From NCBI RefSeq assembly GCF_002005425.1, contig NZ_CP019704.1:1756001-1820000 (forward strand): a stretch of DNA of 64,000 nt. The letters are read 5' to 3'. Shown one piece after another: positions 17,603 to 26,252 of this stretch. Positions within the stretch are counted from its first letter, which is position 1, and every line of letters begins with the position of its first letter. The translations under genes were made by a program, and so were the position numbers. The notes beneath the pieces are model-generated. The model worked only from the letters and a program-made list of their open reading frames with translations, was not told where the DNA came from and searched no databases. This DNA is from Polaribacter sp. BM10. GTDB lineage: Bacteria; Bacteroidota; Bacteroidia; Flavobacteriales; Flavobacteriaceae.

Positions 17603-17734
17603 TGCCAACACCGTATATAATTTATTGCTAGTTCTAGCCTACTTACGAAAATCCTCGCGGATTTTCTATTCGGTTTTTATTTGCTAAATTAGGTGCTTAA
17701 ACCACGCAACAAACCATATACAATCACGTTGTGT
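17603..17734 (+). repeat. attC-like site 22 (end of c23)
   Basis: R'' TGCCAAC 17603-17609; R' GTTGTGT 17728-17734. Interior identical to site 13. Confidence 0.9.
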
Positions 17735-17756
17735 GTAATTAAAAAAAACTCTCGAA

Positions 17757-18629
17757 TTGAAAAGAATAATTGGAATTTTATTGATAATGACCTCTTTGTT
17801 TTCTTGCAAGAATTCAAATATCGAATCAATCAAATTTGAGAAAAAATTATTATCTAAAATTGAGGAAAATGGAAAGAAATTTATTGAGTCAAAAGAAAAA
17901 CAATATTTAGATTTTAAGGAATTAACTGAATTCGATTGGGATTTTTTTAAATATATTTCAGCAAATGAAAGTGTTCCAGTTCTAAAAGACGAAATCAAAT
18001 GCGAATTAAATTTAGATTTTGAAACGAGTGATTTAAATATAAATAAATCAAGATTTTATTTTTTTAAAAACAATAAATTTATAAAGGAATTAGAAATAAG
18101 TCACAATGACAAAGTTCATTTTTATTTCACAAATTACTGTTCTGAAAAAGAATATTATGAAAGTAAGTTTATTGCAACAAACAGTTCCAGAAAATTTGAA
18201 AACTCAGAAACTATATTACATCCAATTTGTGAATCAAGAATATATAAAAGTCAACAATTAATTGAATATTATGATTATAAATTTCTTGTTTCAAGTTATA
18301 TAACAAAAGACAAAGGAAAAACTTATGAATATAATATTGCCGAAAAAAAACTAACTGACTCTATTGGAATTGGTAAAGTTTTTAATAAAAAAATCTATAA
18401 TGAAAACGGAACAATAAAAATATCTTTTGACATTATAAAAGACCGAACAAACAAGCCGAAAAATTTTATATTCGTGAAAGAAAATAAGATATTAATAAAT
18501 CCAATCTTCTCTGAGAGTTGCTATAAAAATTCTGGAGAGAATGTAATTTTTCATTGTGAATATGAATTTTTGGAAAATGAATTTAAATCAACAGAATTTG
18601 AAATAAAAACTACACACAACACTGTATAA
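17757..18629 (+). CDS. Lipoprotein with FDWD motif; C-terminus encoded by attC (c24)
   Basis: 290 residues from a TTG start, with signal MKRIIGILLIMTSLFSC (lipobox LFSC). After it, ESKEKQYLDFKELTEFDWDF (~residues 45-64) closely parallels AVDFAKMTDFDWDS of the c41 lipoprotein, and both continue with a similar IENIEKEFDL-like segment, so they are paralogues. The remaining ~200 residues are strand-rich. The gene has no stop before the attC: the last residues (THNTV) and stop are read from the R'' and L'' boxes. Likely an anchored envelope protein of unknown role. Confidence 0.65.
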   Translation: MKRIIGILLIMTSLFSCKNSNIESIKFEKKLLSKIEENGKKFIESKEKQYLDFKELTEFDWDFFKYISANESVPVLKDEIKCELNLDFETSDLNINKSRFYFFKNNKFIKELEISHNDKVHFYFTNYCSEKEYYESKFIATNSSRKFENSETILHPICESRIYKSQQLIEYYDYKFLVSSYITKDKGKTYEYNIAEKKLTDSIGIGKVFNKKIYNENGTIKISFDIIKDRTNKPKNFIFVKENKILINPIFSESCYKNSGENVIFHCEYEFLENEFKSTEFEIKTTHNTV

Positions 18630-18745
18630 ACTTTATTGCTGCTAAATTTTTCCTTCGGAAAAATACGCAGGCACAAAGTTGTTTAATAATTTGCTTATTT
18701 TTAGCATAACAAAAACGCAACAAAGCTTATACCAAAACGTTAGCA
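18614..18745 (+). repeat. attC-like site 23 (end of c24)
   Basis: R'' ACACAAC 18614-18620, translated as part of the upstream gene; R' GTTAGCA 18739-18745. Central hairpin ATTTTTCC-ttc-GGAAAAAT. Confidence 0.85.
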
Positions 18746-18759
18746 AACAGTTGGACAAA

Positions 18760-19269
18760 ATGAACGCAAAAGAAATAGAAGAATATTCAGAAACTTGTGA
18801 CATTGCAAGAGGTGTAATTATATCAGTTGGATATAAATTAGAACTAGCAATATCAAATTGTTTGACTTTGCATTTCGCTAAAGAAAAAACTGAATATGAC
18901 TTTTTCAGGTTCTTTATGACTGATACATTAACTTTTGAAAATAAAAAGTACATTTTTTCATCATTACGAAAAGACAAAAAAATAGAACTTAAAAATGATT
19001 ACCAAAAATTAGTATATGACATAGATTACGTTCAAAATTTAAGGAACTTAATGGCTCATTCTGATATTGTTATTAATGATAAATCTTTGAGTATGTTTAA
19101 AGAAAATCAATTAACTTTTAAAAACTTAACTCATAAGAAATGGCAAAGAGATATACTACTTAATATAGGAGATAGAATCAATCAGACTCCTGAAAGACTC
19201 ATTTTCTCCATGACAGAGTTTTTGAAGGCGTCTGATAGAATCAGGAATGTGCTTCCCATCAGAATTTAA
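18760..19269 (+). CDS. HEPN-like protein (c25)
   Basis: Start chosen at ATG 18760 (MNAKEIEEYSETCDIARGVI); a longer frame begins in the attC. The 169 residues are almost all helical and carry LRNLMAHS around residue 100, an R-N-x3-H motif that matches the active site of HEPN ribonucleases. HEPN domains serve as toxins or effectors in toxin-antitoxin and anti-phage systems. A convergent - strand frame overlaps its last 114 bases. Catalytic activity is inferred from the motif only. Confidence 0.6.
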   Translation: MNAKEIEEYSETCDIARGVIISVGYKLELAISNCLTLHFAKEKTEYDFFRFFMTDTLTFENKKYIFSSLRKDKKIELKNDYQKLVYDIDYVQNLRNLMAHSDIVINDKSLSMFKENQLTFKNLTHKKWQRDILLNIGDRINQTPERLIFSMTEFLKASDRIRNVLPIRI

Positions 19270-19350
19270 AGCCCACTCTAATCTTTGTTGAATAGTAACT
19301 TCAATATCACCATTTTCATCAATTTTAATATTTTTATTATCAAAAACCAT
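19156..19350 (-). CDS. Small protein convergent with and overlapping the HEPN-like gene (c25)
   Basis: 64 residues from the ATG complementary to 19348-19350 (MVFDNKNIKIDENGDIEVTI, then a basic helix with DSIRRLQKLC). 114 of its 195 bases lie antisense to the end of the HEPN-like gene, so one of the two may be spurious there. The unique 5' part looks like real protein sequence. A partner role (antitoxin) is speculation from position only. Confidence 0.4.
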   Translation of the reverse strand: MVFDNKNIKIDENGDIEVTIQQRLEWALNSDGKHIPDSIRRLQKLCHGENESFRSLIDSISYIK

Positions 19351-19368
19351 AACAAAACAAAACCGATT

Positions 19369-19496
19369 TGCTAACACCGTATAAAATTAATAAGGGCGGT
19401 ATTGCTTTTTTAAAATTAATATTTATTTGCTAATTAAAGCTTTGTATAAGATTATTTTATAATAACCCTTACTAATCTTATACAATCACGTTGCCA
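19369..19496 (+). repeat. attC-like site 24, variant (end of c25)
   Basis: R'' TGCTAAC 19369-19375; R' GTTGCCA 19490-19496. An inner stem AAGGG...CCCTT replaces the usual hairpin, and GTATAAAATTAATAAGGG pairs with CCCTTACTAATCTTATAC. Confidence 0.8.
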
Positions 19497-19522
19497 GCAA
19501 TTTAAAAAAACACCGTAACTAA

Positions 19523-21028
19523 TTGAGAATTTTAATTGATACAAACATCTTAATCGAACTTGAAGACAATCGAGTTATTACGGATAATTTCGCCAAATTT
19601 TACAGAATTGCAAACACAAACAATTGTGATATACTGTATCATCCCAAAGCTATACCAGTTGATGTTAATAGAGATAAAGATACTAAGAGAAAAGAAATAA
19701 TTATCTCAAAACTCAACAAATATCAACCTTTAGAAGATTATGCAAAACCGAACACTGAATTTAATTCACAACTAAAAAATAGAAAAGTAAATGACGAAAT
19801 TGATAATAGACAGCTTTATCAATTAAAAAAAGGCTTTGTCGACTATTTTGTTACTCAAGACAATGGAATTCACAAAAATGCTATAAAACTAAATCTAACC
19901 AATCGAGTCCTTACAATTGAACACGCTTTAAAACTTCTCGAAGAACAATTTACTTTCAAAATACCATCTCATCCAATTCTCAGAGAACATAGTATTCGCG
20001 AAATTGAAACAAAATTTAATAGCTCATTTTTTGATAGCTTAAGAGAAGATTATGGAGAAAAAGAATTCAATTCTTGGTTACAAAAATGTGCTACGAAAAA
20101 CAGAAAATGTTATTCATTAATCGTTGATGATAATTTACAAGCGATACTAATTTATAATATTGAGAAAGTTGAAGACCACCAATTACCAAAAATATTTGAT
20201 AAGGCACTCAAAATTTGCACATTAAAAGTAGATGACACGGCTTTTGGAATAAAGTTAGGAGAACTTTTTCTAAACAAAATGTTTGAATTATGTATAAATT
20301 CTAGGATTAAGTATTTATACTTAACAGTTTACGAAAAACAAGAACATCTAATAAAGCTACTTGAAAAATTTGGTTTTTATAGAAGTGATTTTAAAAATAG
20401 TCAAGGCTTAACCGAGATTAGAATGATAAAATGTTTAGACAAAAGCAAAATCAGTATTACAGAAAATACTATTTCAGCTCATCCATTTTATTTAAATAAT
20501 TCAACAGTTAAAAAGTATGTAATTCCAATTCGTCCAGATTTTTATGGCTCTTTATTTAAAGACGGTAAATTAAGACCACCTACTCTATTTGATAAAGCAC
20601 CTGATAGTATAAATGAAATTCAAGGAAACACAATTGTAAAAGCCTACATTTCCAATTCAAAAAACAAAAGACCGAATAAAGGAGATTTGTTGTTTTTCTA
20701 TTCATCTAAAACCAATCAAGTAATTGAGCCCTTTGGTGTTTTGGAAACTATAGAAATTATTAATGATTTCGATAAATTATGGAAAACTGTAAGAAAGAAA
20801 ACTGTATTTACAGAAACGGAGTTACGTAGTTGGTTAGAAGAGAAAAAAGAATTACACGTAATTACATTTAGGCTTATCGCATATTTGAAAAAAAATATTA
20901 GCTTACAAAAAATTAAAACAATAGATAGCTTTAAAAACAAGTTACAAACGATAACAGAATTAAAAGAAACTGATTACATCAAATTAAACAATGAAGGATA
21001 CTTTGACAAGCGTTATATTATCAATTAA
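19523..21028 (+). CDS. PIN - GNAT - PUA-like multidomain protein (c26)
   Basis: 501 residues from a TTG start. Residues 1-140 are PIN-like: MRILIDTNILIELEDN with Asp6, then acidic residues around 91-107 and TQDNG with Asp113, fitting a metal-dependent RNase. Residues ~185-315 resemble a GNAT acetyltransferase (GIKLGELFLNKMFELCINS in the CoA-loop position, then YLYLTVYEKQEHLIKLLEKF and GFYRSD). Residues ~335-500 (YVIPIRPDFYGSLFKDG, then GDLLFFYSSKTNQVIEPFGV) look like an EVE/ASCH/PUA-type RNA-binding fold. The next gene overlaps by 38 bases and is ASCH-like. An RNA-targeting module is likely. Its biological role is not known to me. Confidence 0.65.
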   Translation: MRILIDTNILIELEDNRVITDNFAKFYRIANTNNCDILYHPKAIPVDVNRDKDTKRKEIIISKLNKYQPLEDYAKPNTEFNSQLKNRKVNDEIDNRQLYQLKKGFVDYFVTQDNGIHKNAIKLNLTNRVLTIEHALKLLEEQFTFKIPSHPILREHSIREIETKFNSSFFDSLREDYGEKEFNSWLQKCATKNRKCYSLIVDDNLQAILIYNIEKVEDHQLPKIFDKALKICTLKVDDTAFGIKLGELFLNKMFELCINSRIKYLYLTVYEKQEHLIKLLEKFGFYRSDFKNSQGLTEIRMIKCLDKSKISITENTISAHPFYLNNSTVKKYVIPIRPDFYGSLFKDGKLRPPTLFDKAPDSINEIQGNTIVKAYISNSKNKRPNKGDLLFFYSSKTNQVIEPFGVLETIEIINDFDKLWKTVRKKTVFTETELRSWLEEKKELHVITFRLIAYLKKNISLQKIKTIDSFKNKLQTITELKETDYIKLNNEGYFDKRYIIN

Positions 21029-21434
21029 ACCAGTTTATGCACAGGCAATTATGTCAGGAACTAAAAAGGTTGAGTTTAGAAAAAAAATTTTTAAAAGACC
21101 AGTTGACAAAATTTTTGTTTACTCTTCATCACCAGAAAAGAAGATAATTGGATTTTTTACGATTAAGGAAATAATAGAAAATAGTCCAGAAAAACTTTGG
21201 GACGAATTTAATAAGGTTGGAGGTATTGAAAAAGAAGATTTTTTTAACTACTATCAAGATTCTAAAACTGGATTCTCAATAAAAATATTGGAAGTTGAGA
21301 AATTTGGAGATGGAATTGACCCAGCTGACTTTTTTGAAAATTTTTGCGCACCACAATCATTTATATATTTAGAAGAAAAGACAGCAATGAATATGGAGGA
21401 AAAAACTGCTGGCAACAACGTATATAACTCATAG
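20991..21434 (+). CDS. ASCH-domain protein (c26)
   Basis: 147 residues. The N-terminus, VILSIKPVYAQAIMSGTKKV followed by EFRKKIFKRPV, is the ASCH signature (SIKP...Y...I..G.K..EFR). KIFVYSSSPEKKIIGFFTI continues the PUA-like β-barrel. ASCH domains bind RNA or modified nucleosides. The ATG lies inside the preceding gene (38-base overlap), which points to translational coupling. The last residues (GNNVYNS) are encoded by attC sequence, so the C-terminus changes with the site. Confidence 0.75.
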   Translation: MKDTLTSVILSIKPVYAQAIMSGTKKVEFRKKIFKRPVDKIFVYSSSPEKKIIGFFTIKEIIENSPEKLWDEFNKVGGIEKEDFFNYYQDSKTGFSIKILEVEKFGDGIDPADFFENFCAPQSFIYLEEKTAMNMEEKTAGNNVYNS

Positions 21435-21603
21435 CTAATTAGTTGCTTAATCAAAGTTAAGGCATATTTGCAAGTCCGCCAAATTTTTAAATTTGGCTTA
21501 TTGATAAAAAAGGTAATAAGAAAAATTTAAAAATTCGGCTCGTGCTTAACCGAATAGTTATCGCTAATTTACACGCTACGAGCCATATACAAAACCGTTG
21601 CAA
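21410..21603 (+). repeat. attC-like site 25, long type (end of c26)
   Basis: R'' TGGCAAC 21410-21416; R' GTTGCAA 21597-21603. 194 bp with an inner palindromic region (CCAAATTTTTAAATTTGG and AAAATTTAAAAATT) and arms GTATATAACTCATAGC and GCTACGAGCCATATAC. Its closest relative is site 46. It covers part of the gene-free stretch 21435-22175. Confidence 0.82.
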
Positions 21604-22102
21604 AAAACTGCGCTCACTCAAACGTGGGAATGAAAAAATTGCGATTTAATGTTCTTTAAAATTGTGAAAAAGTGGAATTTTAAAAAGTTGAACACTCTCT
21701 CGCTAGCAAAATTCAACACGTGAATTTTGCAAATTGTGGGAATTGTAAAACGTGTGAATTTACTCAAACTCTGAAAATATGAATTGGGAATTATAACTCA
21801 AACTCTGAATTGAAAAAGTTTGCGGAATTGAGCAAAATGTGGAAAATCTGAATTGTGTGAATTCACTCAAATTCTGAATATTTAATTTTTTGGAATTTAT
21901 ACTCAAAGTGTTGAATTCAAAAAAACTGAAAAGTTCTGAAAAAACAAAAATTATGAAAATAAAAAACAGCTATTTTGCAACACCGTGTATAAAAAATTGC
22001 TATTTTTAGCTTAATCAAAGGTTGTTGCTTTTTTGCAATCTTATATTTTCCTTCGGAAAATAACGATGGCACAAAATCGCAACTTTCCATAACACAAACA
22101 CG
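21598..22102 (+). repeat. ORF-less cassette c27, family C copy 2 (505 bp)
   Basis: Diverged relative of c20 and c48. It keeps GAACACTCTCTCGCT, the repeated ACTCAAACTCTGAA phrases and the CAGCTATTTTGCAAC end. No gene seen. Confidence 0.7.
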
Positions 22103-22108
22103 TTAGGT
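21975..22108 (+). repeat. attC-like site 26 (end of c27)
   Basis: R'' TTGCAAC 21975-21981; R' GTTAGGT 22102-22108. Hairpin TATTTTCC-ttc-GGAAAATA. Confidence 0.85.
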
Positions 22109-22175
22109 AACATTTGAGGGATGAACTGTCCTGAAATAGGTTGACTAAAAATTAATCATTTAATTATAGTCACTT

Positions 22176-22634
22176 ATGAAAACAAAAAATGAACCCTGGC
22201 GAAAAAGAACCTATCAAAAAGTAACTCTTGAAACTAAACTTTTAGTCGTTGACCAAATTGTTAACGGACAAATATCCAGAAGTAACGCTTCTAAAAAATA
22301 CGAGGTTCCTAGAACTACAATCTCATACTGGATTAGAATTTATAGTACCTTAGCTCAACAAAATATGGGTATGAGTAAAAACGAGGAAATTAAAAGACTT
22401 AAAGAAAAAATCGAAGAACTAGAGTTTCAAAAGGACTTTCAGCAAGACATAATCGCGGATATGGAACTCATTACTGGTGTGGATTTGTCAAAAAAGTCGT
22501 TACCCAAAACATTAGCAAAAGAGATAGAGCGAAAAAAGAAAGACCGTATAAAAGAAAATGGCTCTATGGATGTTTTGGGATCAGTAAACAAGCTTTCTAC
22601 AAAAGAATTAACAAACAAAAAAAGCAAAAAGTAG
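22176..22634 (+). CDS. IS3-family transposase OrfA (helix-turn-helix)
   Basis: 152 residues. The N-terminal HTH (KVTLETKLLVVDQIVNGQIS, then RSNASKKYEVPRTTISYWIR) recognises the IS ends, and a leucine-rich coiled coil follows (NEEIKRLKEKIEELEFQKDF). Near its end lies A6G (AAAAAAG, 22532-22538), a classic -1 slippery sequence. The -1 frame is open from there into orfB and reads CFGISKQAFYKRINKQKKQK, the normal N-terminus of OrfB. The OrfA tail after the slip site (MDVLGSVNKLSTKEL) is therefore probably just the non-shifted end. Confidence 0.88.
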   Translation: MKTKNEPWRKRTYQKVTLETKLLVVDQIVNGQISRSNASKKYEVPRTTISYWIRIYSTLAQQNMGMSKNEEIKRLKEKIEELEFQKDFQQDIIADMELITGVDLSKKSLPKTLAKEIERKKKDRIKENGSMDVLGSVNKLSTKELTNKKSKK

Positions 22635-22654
22635 CCCACCAAAAACTTACCTTA

Positions 22655-23428
22655 ATGGTCAAGAATTACCGCAAGAAAGTAAGTTCTAAAACTGGTGGAA
22701 TTAAACTCTACAAAGAACTTAAAGCTGAGTTTATTAAAGCTGATATCAAAATGGGTAGAGACAAGTTCTATCGCTTCCTAAGACTCAATAATTTATTAAT
22801 TCCTAAGCGTAAAAACTACGTTACAACCACTAACTCTAACCATATGTACAGAAAATATAAAAACCTCGTAAAAGACCACGTCCCTAATCGACCAGAACAA
22901 CTATGGGTAAGCGACATCACATACATTAAAACCGAAAATGGATACAATTACCTAGCACTAGTGACTGATGCCTATTCCAAGAAAATCATGGGTTATAAAA
23001 TAGATAATCATATGAGAACGGTACTTTGCTTAGAGGCTCTTAAAATGGCCATTAAAAACAGAAAATATCCTAAGCAACAACTCATTCATCATTCAGATAG
23101 AGGATTCCAATACTGCAATCCTAAGTACACCAAATTTGCTGAAAGTAATGGGATAACTATGAGTATGACCGAGCAATACGACCCTTATGAAAACGCTGTA
23201 GCTGAACGTATAAACAGAACTCTTAAATACGAATATGGATTAAAGCAAACCATCAAAAACACTACAATAGCCAAGGAGATGACTGATCAGGCTGTATATA
23301 TCTATAACAACCTGAGAACCCATTTTAGCCTAGACTTAAGAAAACCTACTGAAGTACATCTAAATCCTAATTTAAAATACAAGTCCTATCGAAAAAATAA
23401 TGTAAATTTACCTGAACTATCGTTTTGA
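22655..23428 (+). CDS. IS3-family transposase OrfB (DDE integrase core)
   Basis: 257 residues from the first ATG. The frame is open upstream to the slippery site at 22538, so the active product is probably an OrfAB fusion made by -1 frameshifting. The rve/DDE core is complete: VSDITYIKT (first Asp), HHSDRGFQYC (second Asp) and NAVAERINRTLKYEY (Glu). No internal stop, so the element may be active. Confidence 0.9.
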   Translation: MVKNYRKKVSSKTGGIKLYKELKAEFIKADIKMGRDKFYRFLRLNNLLIPKRKNYVTTTNSNHMYRKYKNLVKDHVPNRPEQLWVSDITYIKTENGYNYLALVTDAYSKKIMGYKIDNHMRTVLCLEALKMAIKNRKYPKQQLIHHSDRGFQYCNPKYTKFAESNGITMSMTEQYDPYENAVAERINRTLKYEYGLKQTIKNTTIAKEMTDQAVYIYNNLRTHFSLDLRKPTEVHLNPNLKYKSYRKNNVNLPELSF

Positions 23429-23541
23429 AAACAAACCTAGTTCAAATTATTTTTTTTGCCTTCTAAACGGCTAAAAAAAATCGTTTGAACGTGTCGAAAA
23501 TCATAAAAAAAAGGTCAACCTATTTCAGTATAATACAGGAA

Positions 23542-24171
23542 ATGAAAGAGAACAATAGAATTTTAAGAGAATTAATTGAAAATTCTTCAGCATTTCAAAA
23601 CAACTCGTTTGAAAAGAATTCTGAAAATATTCGTGAGCAAATAATGTTGAATAGAGAATTAATTGAACCTTTTGAAACTTGGAATAAATCAGCTGAATTT
23701 GACAAAATTTTACTTAATGAATTAAAACATCAACAAGAAAAACTAATCAAGTTTTTTAATAAAAATTGGAACTTTAATAACAAATTTGAAAAATTACTTG
23801 ATTTTAATAATGTTTATGAATCCCAAACAGAAATAGGAATTGAGTGGCACGCTAATTCAGCAATTCCACATATTTATAAATATCTTATACAATTTGAAAA
23901 AAATGGATTTTTCAAACTAAAAATAGGTTATCCTAATTTCTATGAAGAAAGTATTTTAGAATTAAAATCTTTAAAAACAAACTATAGAAATTTATATCAG
24001 TTAAATGAAGGAGGAAAAATTTCTATGAAATCAAAATATTTTGAGCTTGAAGGAAATATAATTGGAGAAGGAATAATTGACAAAAAAATAAACTTGAGAG
24101 ATTATAAAGATAGAGAGAGATTTACTGACCCAAAAATGCTGACAATAGTGAAAAGAAAAAACGTTACCTAA
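23542..24171 (+). CDS. Hypothetical protein whose 5' end is disturbed by IS3 element (c28)
   Basis: Read from ATG 23542 (MKENNRILRELIENSSAFQN), about 209 residues: a helical N-terminal half, then ESQTEIGIEWHANSAIPHIY and strand-rich sequence. The frame is open back into the IS right end, where a TTG exists at 23485. A GGGATGAAC at 22118-22126, just left of the IS, is a plausible original start, so the native N-terminus may have been cut off. The gene ends with a TAA overlapping R''. Family unknown. Confidence 0.5.
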   Translation: MKENNRILRELIENSSAFQNNSFEKNSENIREQIMLNRELIEPFETWNKSAEFDKILLNELKHQQEKLIKFFNKNWNFNNKFEKLLDFNNVYESQTEIGIEWHANSAIPHIYKYLIQFEKNGFFKLKIGYPNFYEESILELKSLKTNYRNLYQLNEGGKISMKSKYFELEGNIIGEGIIDKKINLRDYKDRERFTDPKMLTIVKRKNVT

Positions 24172-24296
24172 CACTGTATAAACTTTATTGCTGCTAAATT
24201 TTTCCTTCGGAAAAATACGCAGGCACAAAGTTGTTTAATATTTTGCTTACTTTTAGCATAGCAAAACGCAACAAAGCTTATACTAAAACGTTAGGC
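24166..24296 (+). repeat. attC-like site 27 (end of c28)
   Basis: R'' ACCTAAC 24166-24172 includes the stop codon of the upstream gene; R' GTTAGGC 24290-24296. Hairpin ATTTTTCC-ttc-GGAAAAAT as in site 23. Confidence 0.85.
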
Positions 24297-24325
24297 GTAA
24301 TGTCAAAAAAAACGAACGTAATGAA

Positions 24326-24856
24326 ATGATATTAAGTAATATAAAAGATAATTTTTATAGTTTTTTAAAATTACAGAAAGACGAACTTAAACGTGAAGAG
24401 TTAAATGATTATTCTCTTAAAGTTTATAAATATTTAAAAAGACATAACAAAGAGTTATTAAAAAATATATCATTAGAAAAATCGAATTTTGGAAAAAAGT
24501 ATATTTCGGTTGAACTAAAACCAAAAAATGAAAATACTGTTGCTAATTTATACTTTGAAACTGAAAATAACGAATTAACTGTTGGGTTTGGTAATTTTCA
24601 TAGCCATTATGATAATTTTGCAGAACTGAATTTCAAAAAGGAACTGAAAAAAGCACTTGAAAATTTTTATAAATTATTAAAAGACGAATTATTTGTTGTT
24701 TCTGCTGGTGGTGGAGTATCAACACTTTTGACAAATAAAGAAATAGAAATTCTTGAAAGTGGGAAAAATCTTGAACATTTTAATTATGATTGTATTACAT
24801 ATTATATAACTTCGTGGAGCGGAAAACACGACAGAACATTTAAAAAACCAAGTTGA
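24326..24856 (+). CDS. Hypothetical soluble protein (c29)
   Basis: 176 residues. A helical N-terminal half, then strands with ELTVGFGNFHSHYDNFAELN and a small C-terminal domain with VVSAGGGVSTLL and YYITSWSGKHDRTF. No signal or transmembrane segment. It resembles immunity-type proteins in general shape, but I cannot place it in a family. Cassette ends match over ten bases (GTTAGGCGTA/TACGCCTAAC). Confidence 0.55.
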   Translation: MILSNIKDNFYSFLKLQKDELKREELNDYSLKVYKYLKRHNKELLKNISLEKSNFGKKYISVELKPKNENTVANLYFETENNELTVGFGNFHSHYDNFAELNFKKELKKALENFYKLLKDELFVVSAGGGVSTLLTNKEIEILESGKNLEHFNYDCITYYITSWSGKHDRTFKKPS

Positions 24857-24886
24857 AAAAGAAGTATTGAAAAGTAAAAACACTAC

Positions 24887-25021
24887 GCCTAACACCGTGT
24901 AAAAAAAATTGCTTAATTTTAGCTTAACCAAAACTTGTTGCATTTTTGTAAACTGCTATTTTCCTTCGGAAAATTGCCGTTCACTTTAAACGCAACTTTC
25001 CATAACACAACAACGTTAGGT
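24887..25021 (+). repeat. attC-like site 28 (end of c29)
   Basis: R'' GCCTAAC 24887-24893; R' GTTAGGT 25015-25021. Hairpin TATTTTCC-ttc-GGAAAATT. Arms resemble site 39. Confidence 0.85.
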
Positions 25022-25052
25022 GCAATTACTCTAAAACATCAAAATTTAAGCT

Positions 25053-26246
25053 ATTAATAGAAAAAAAACATATCAATTTTTAATTATCCTTCTAATATTA
25101 TTTTTAGGAATTTCTTGTAATAAAGAAAAAAGAAATCTGAGTTCTAAAAATGCACCTATAGAATTTAAAGAAACTGAAAATTATGAAATTCTAGTCACTG
25201 GAGGATTTAATATGTATCAAGATTTAAGTTATGCTGTTCCATTAATAAAATTCAATTTAACTGACTCTTTACTCTCATTAAAATTCAGTTCTGAAAGGAC
25301 TATCAAAATAAAATCAATTGATACTGTTCTACCTTTATTAATAAATTTAAGTAAGAAATTAAATAACAATCTAAATTCCAAGAATTTAAAACCATACCAT
25401 TTTTACAATCCTTATTTTAGAGCATCAGAATCAATTGATTTAATAACAAATAACAAAGAGAAAACTGAAAGGAAACAAATTTCTGGTCATAGATTTACAA
25501 AAGAAAAGAACATTAATTATTTGGAACTTGATAGTACTGATCTGAAAATTTCTTATTATTTACATAAATACTTAATCTCTATTGCTGAAAATCATTGGAA
25601 AGATTCAATATCTTCTCAAAATTTAAAAGAAGTCTTTTCAATTTCAAACGCTTTAGAAAATCCTGAAAGTGTATATAAATTAAATTTACGAAGGAAAAGA
25701 ATTAAATCAATTCCACCTGAAATAGGAAAATTAAAAAATTTAGAAGTTTTAATTATTTCTGGTTCAACTATTAAATCTCTTCCTAAAGAAATTGAGAATT
25801 GCAAGAAATTAAAATCAATTATTGCAAATTCAAGTCAATTAGAAGAATTACCTTCTTCTTTGGGAAATTTGAAAAATCTTAGAACTTTAAAAGTTGTTTA
25901 CTGTAACTTAAAATCTATCCCTAAAGAAATTGGGAATATTAAAAGTTTATGGGAATTATCAATTGGACACAACAAAATTAAAAAATTGCCAAATGAGTTG
26001 GCTGAATTGAAAAACCTGACTTGGTTAGATATTAGTAACAATAATTTTGAAGAATTTCCTAATTCTATTTTGCAAATGGAAAATCTAAAAAGATTTTGGA
26101 TGTTTGGAAACAATATTAAAAAAATTCCTTTCGAAATCAATAAACTAAACTATTTAGACCACATAAGATTGAATAAGAAAAAAATTGAAAATATAGATTC
26201 ATTAGAAATAATAACGCCTGAAGTAATGTTCTTGAATAAGGAATAA
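25053..26246 (+). CDS. Leucine-rich-repeat lipoprotein with probable ATT start (c30)
   Basis: The frame is open upstream of ATG 25212 back to 25050 and encodes a full lipoprotein signal, NRKKTYQFLIILLILFLG then ISCNKEK. An internal start at 25212 would lose it. The only start-like codon in front is ATT at 25053, so either ATT is used or an ATG has mutated. Residues ~210-380 form about seven leucine-rich repeats (LNLRRKRIKSIPPEIGKLKN, repeated as LxxLPxEIGNLKxLxxL). LRR lipoproteins bind proteins at the cell surface or periplasm. The region before the repeats is unknown. Confidence 0.7.
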   Translation: MNRKKTYQFLIILLILFLGISCNKEKRNLSSKNAPIEFKETENYEILVTGGFNMYQDLSYAVPLIKFNLTDSLLSLKFSSERTIKIKSIDTVLPLLINLSKKLNNNLNSKNLKPYHFYNPYFRASESIDLITNNKEKTERKQISGHRFTKEKNINYLELDSTDLKISYYLHKYLISIAENHWKDSISSQNLKEVFSISNALENPESVYKLNLRRKRIKSIPPEIGKLKNLEVLIISGSTIKSLPKEIENCKKLKSIIANSSQLEELPSSLGNLKNLRTLKVVYCNLKSIPKEIGNIKSLWELSIGHNKIKKLPNELAELKNLTWLDISNNNFEEFPNSILQMENLKRFWMFGNNIKKIPFEINKLNYLDHIRLNKKKIENIDSLEIITPEVMFLNKE

Positions 26247-26252
26247 AACTGC

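Larger units (their letters stand above)
22131..23528 (+). mobile_element. IS3-family insertion sequence inside cassette c28
   Basis: Perfect 15-bp terminal inverted repeats, CTGAAATAGGTTGAC at 22131-22145 and its complement at 23514-23528, enclose an orfA/orfB pair of IS3 type. No convincing target duplication is visible next to these ends, so the exact boundaries may be a few bases further out. The element sits between the R' box of site 26 and the body of the c28 gene. It does not disturb the cassette ends, which still match (GTTAGGTAAC/GTTACCTAAC), so it entered an existing cassette. Confidence 0.88.

Noticed and set aside
22125..23535. Target-site duplication of the IS3 element
   Set aside because: No identical 3-4 bp sequence flanks the inverted repeats at the borders I can define.
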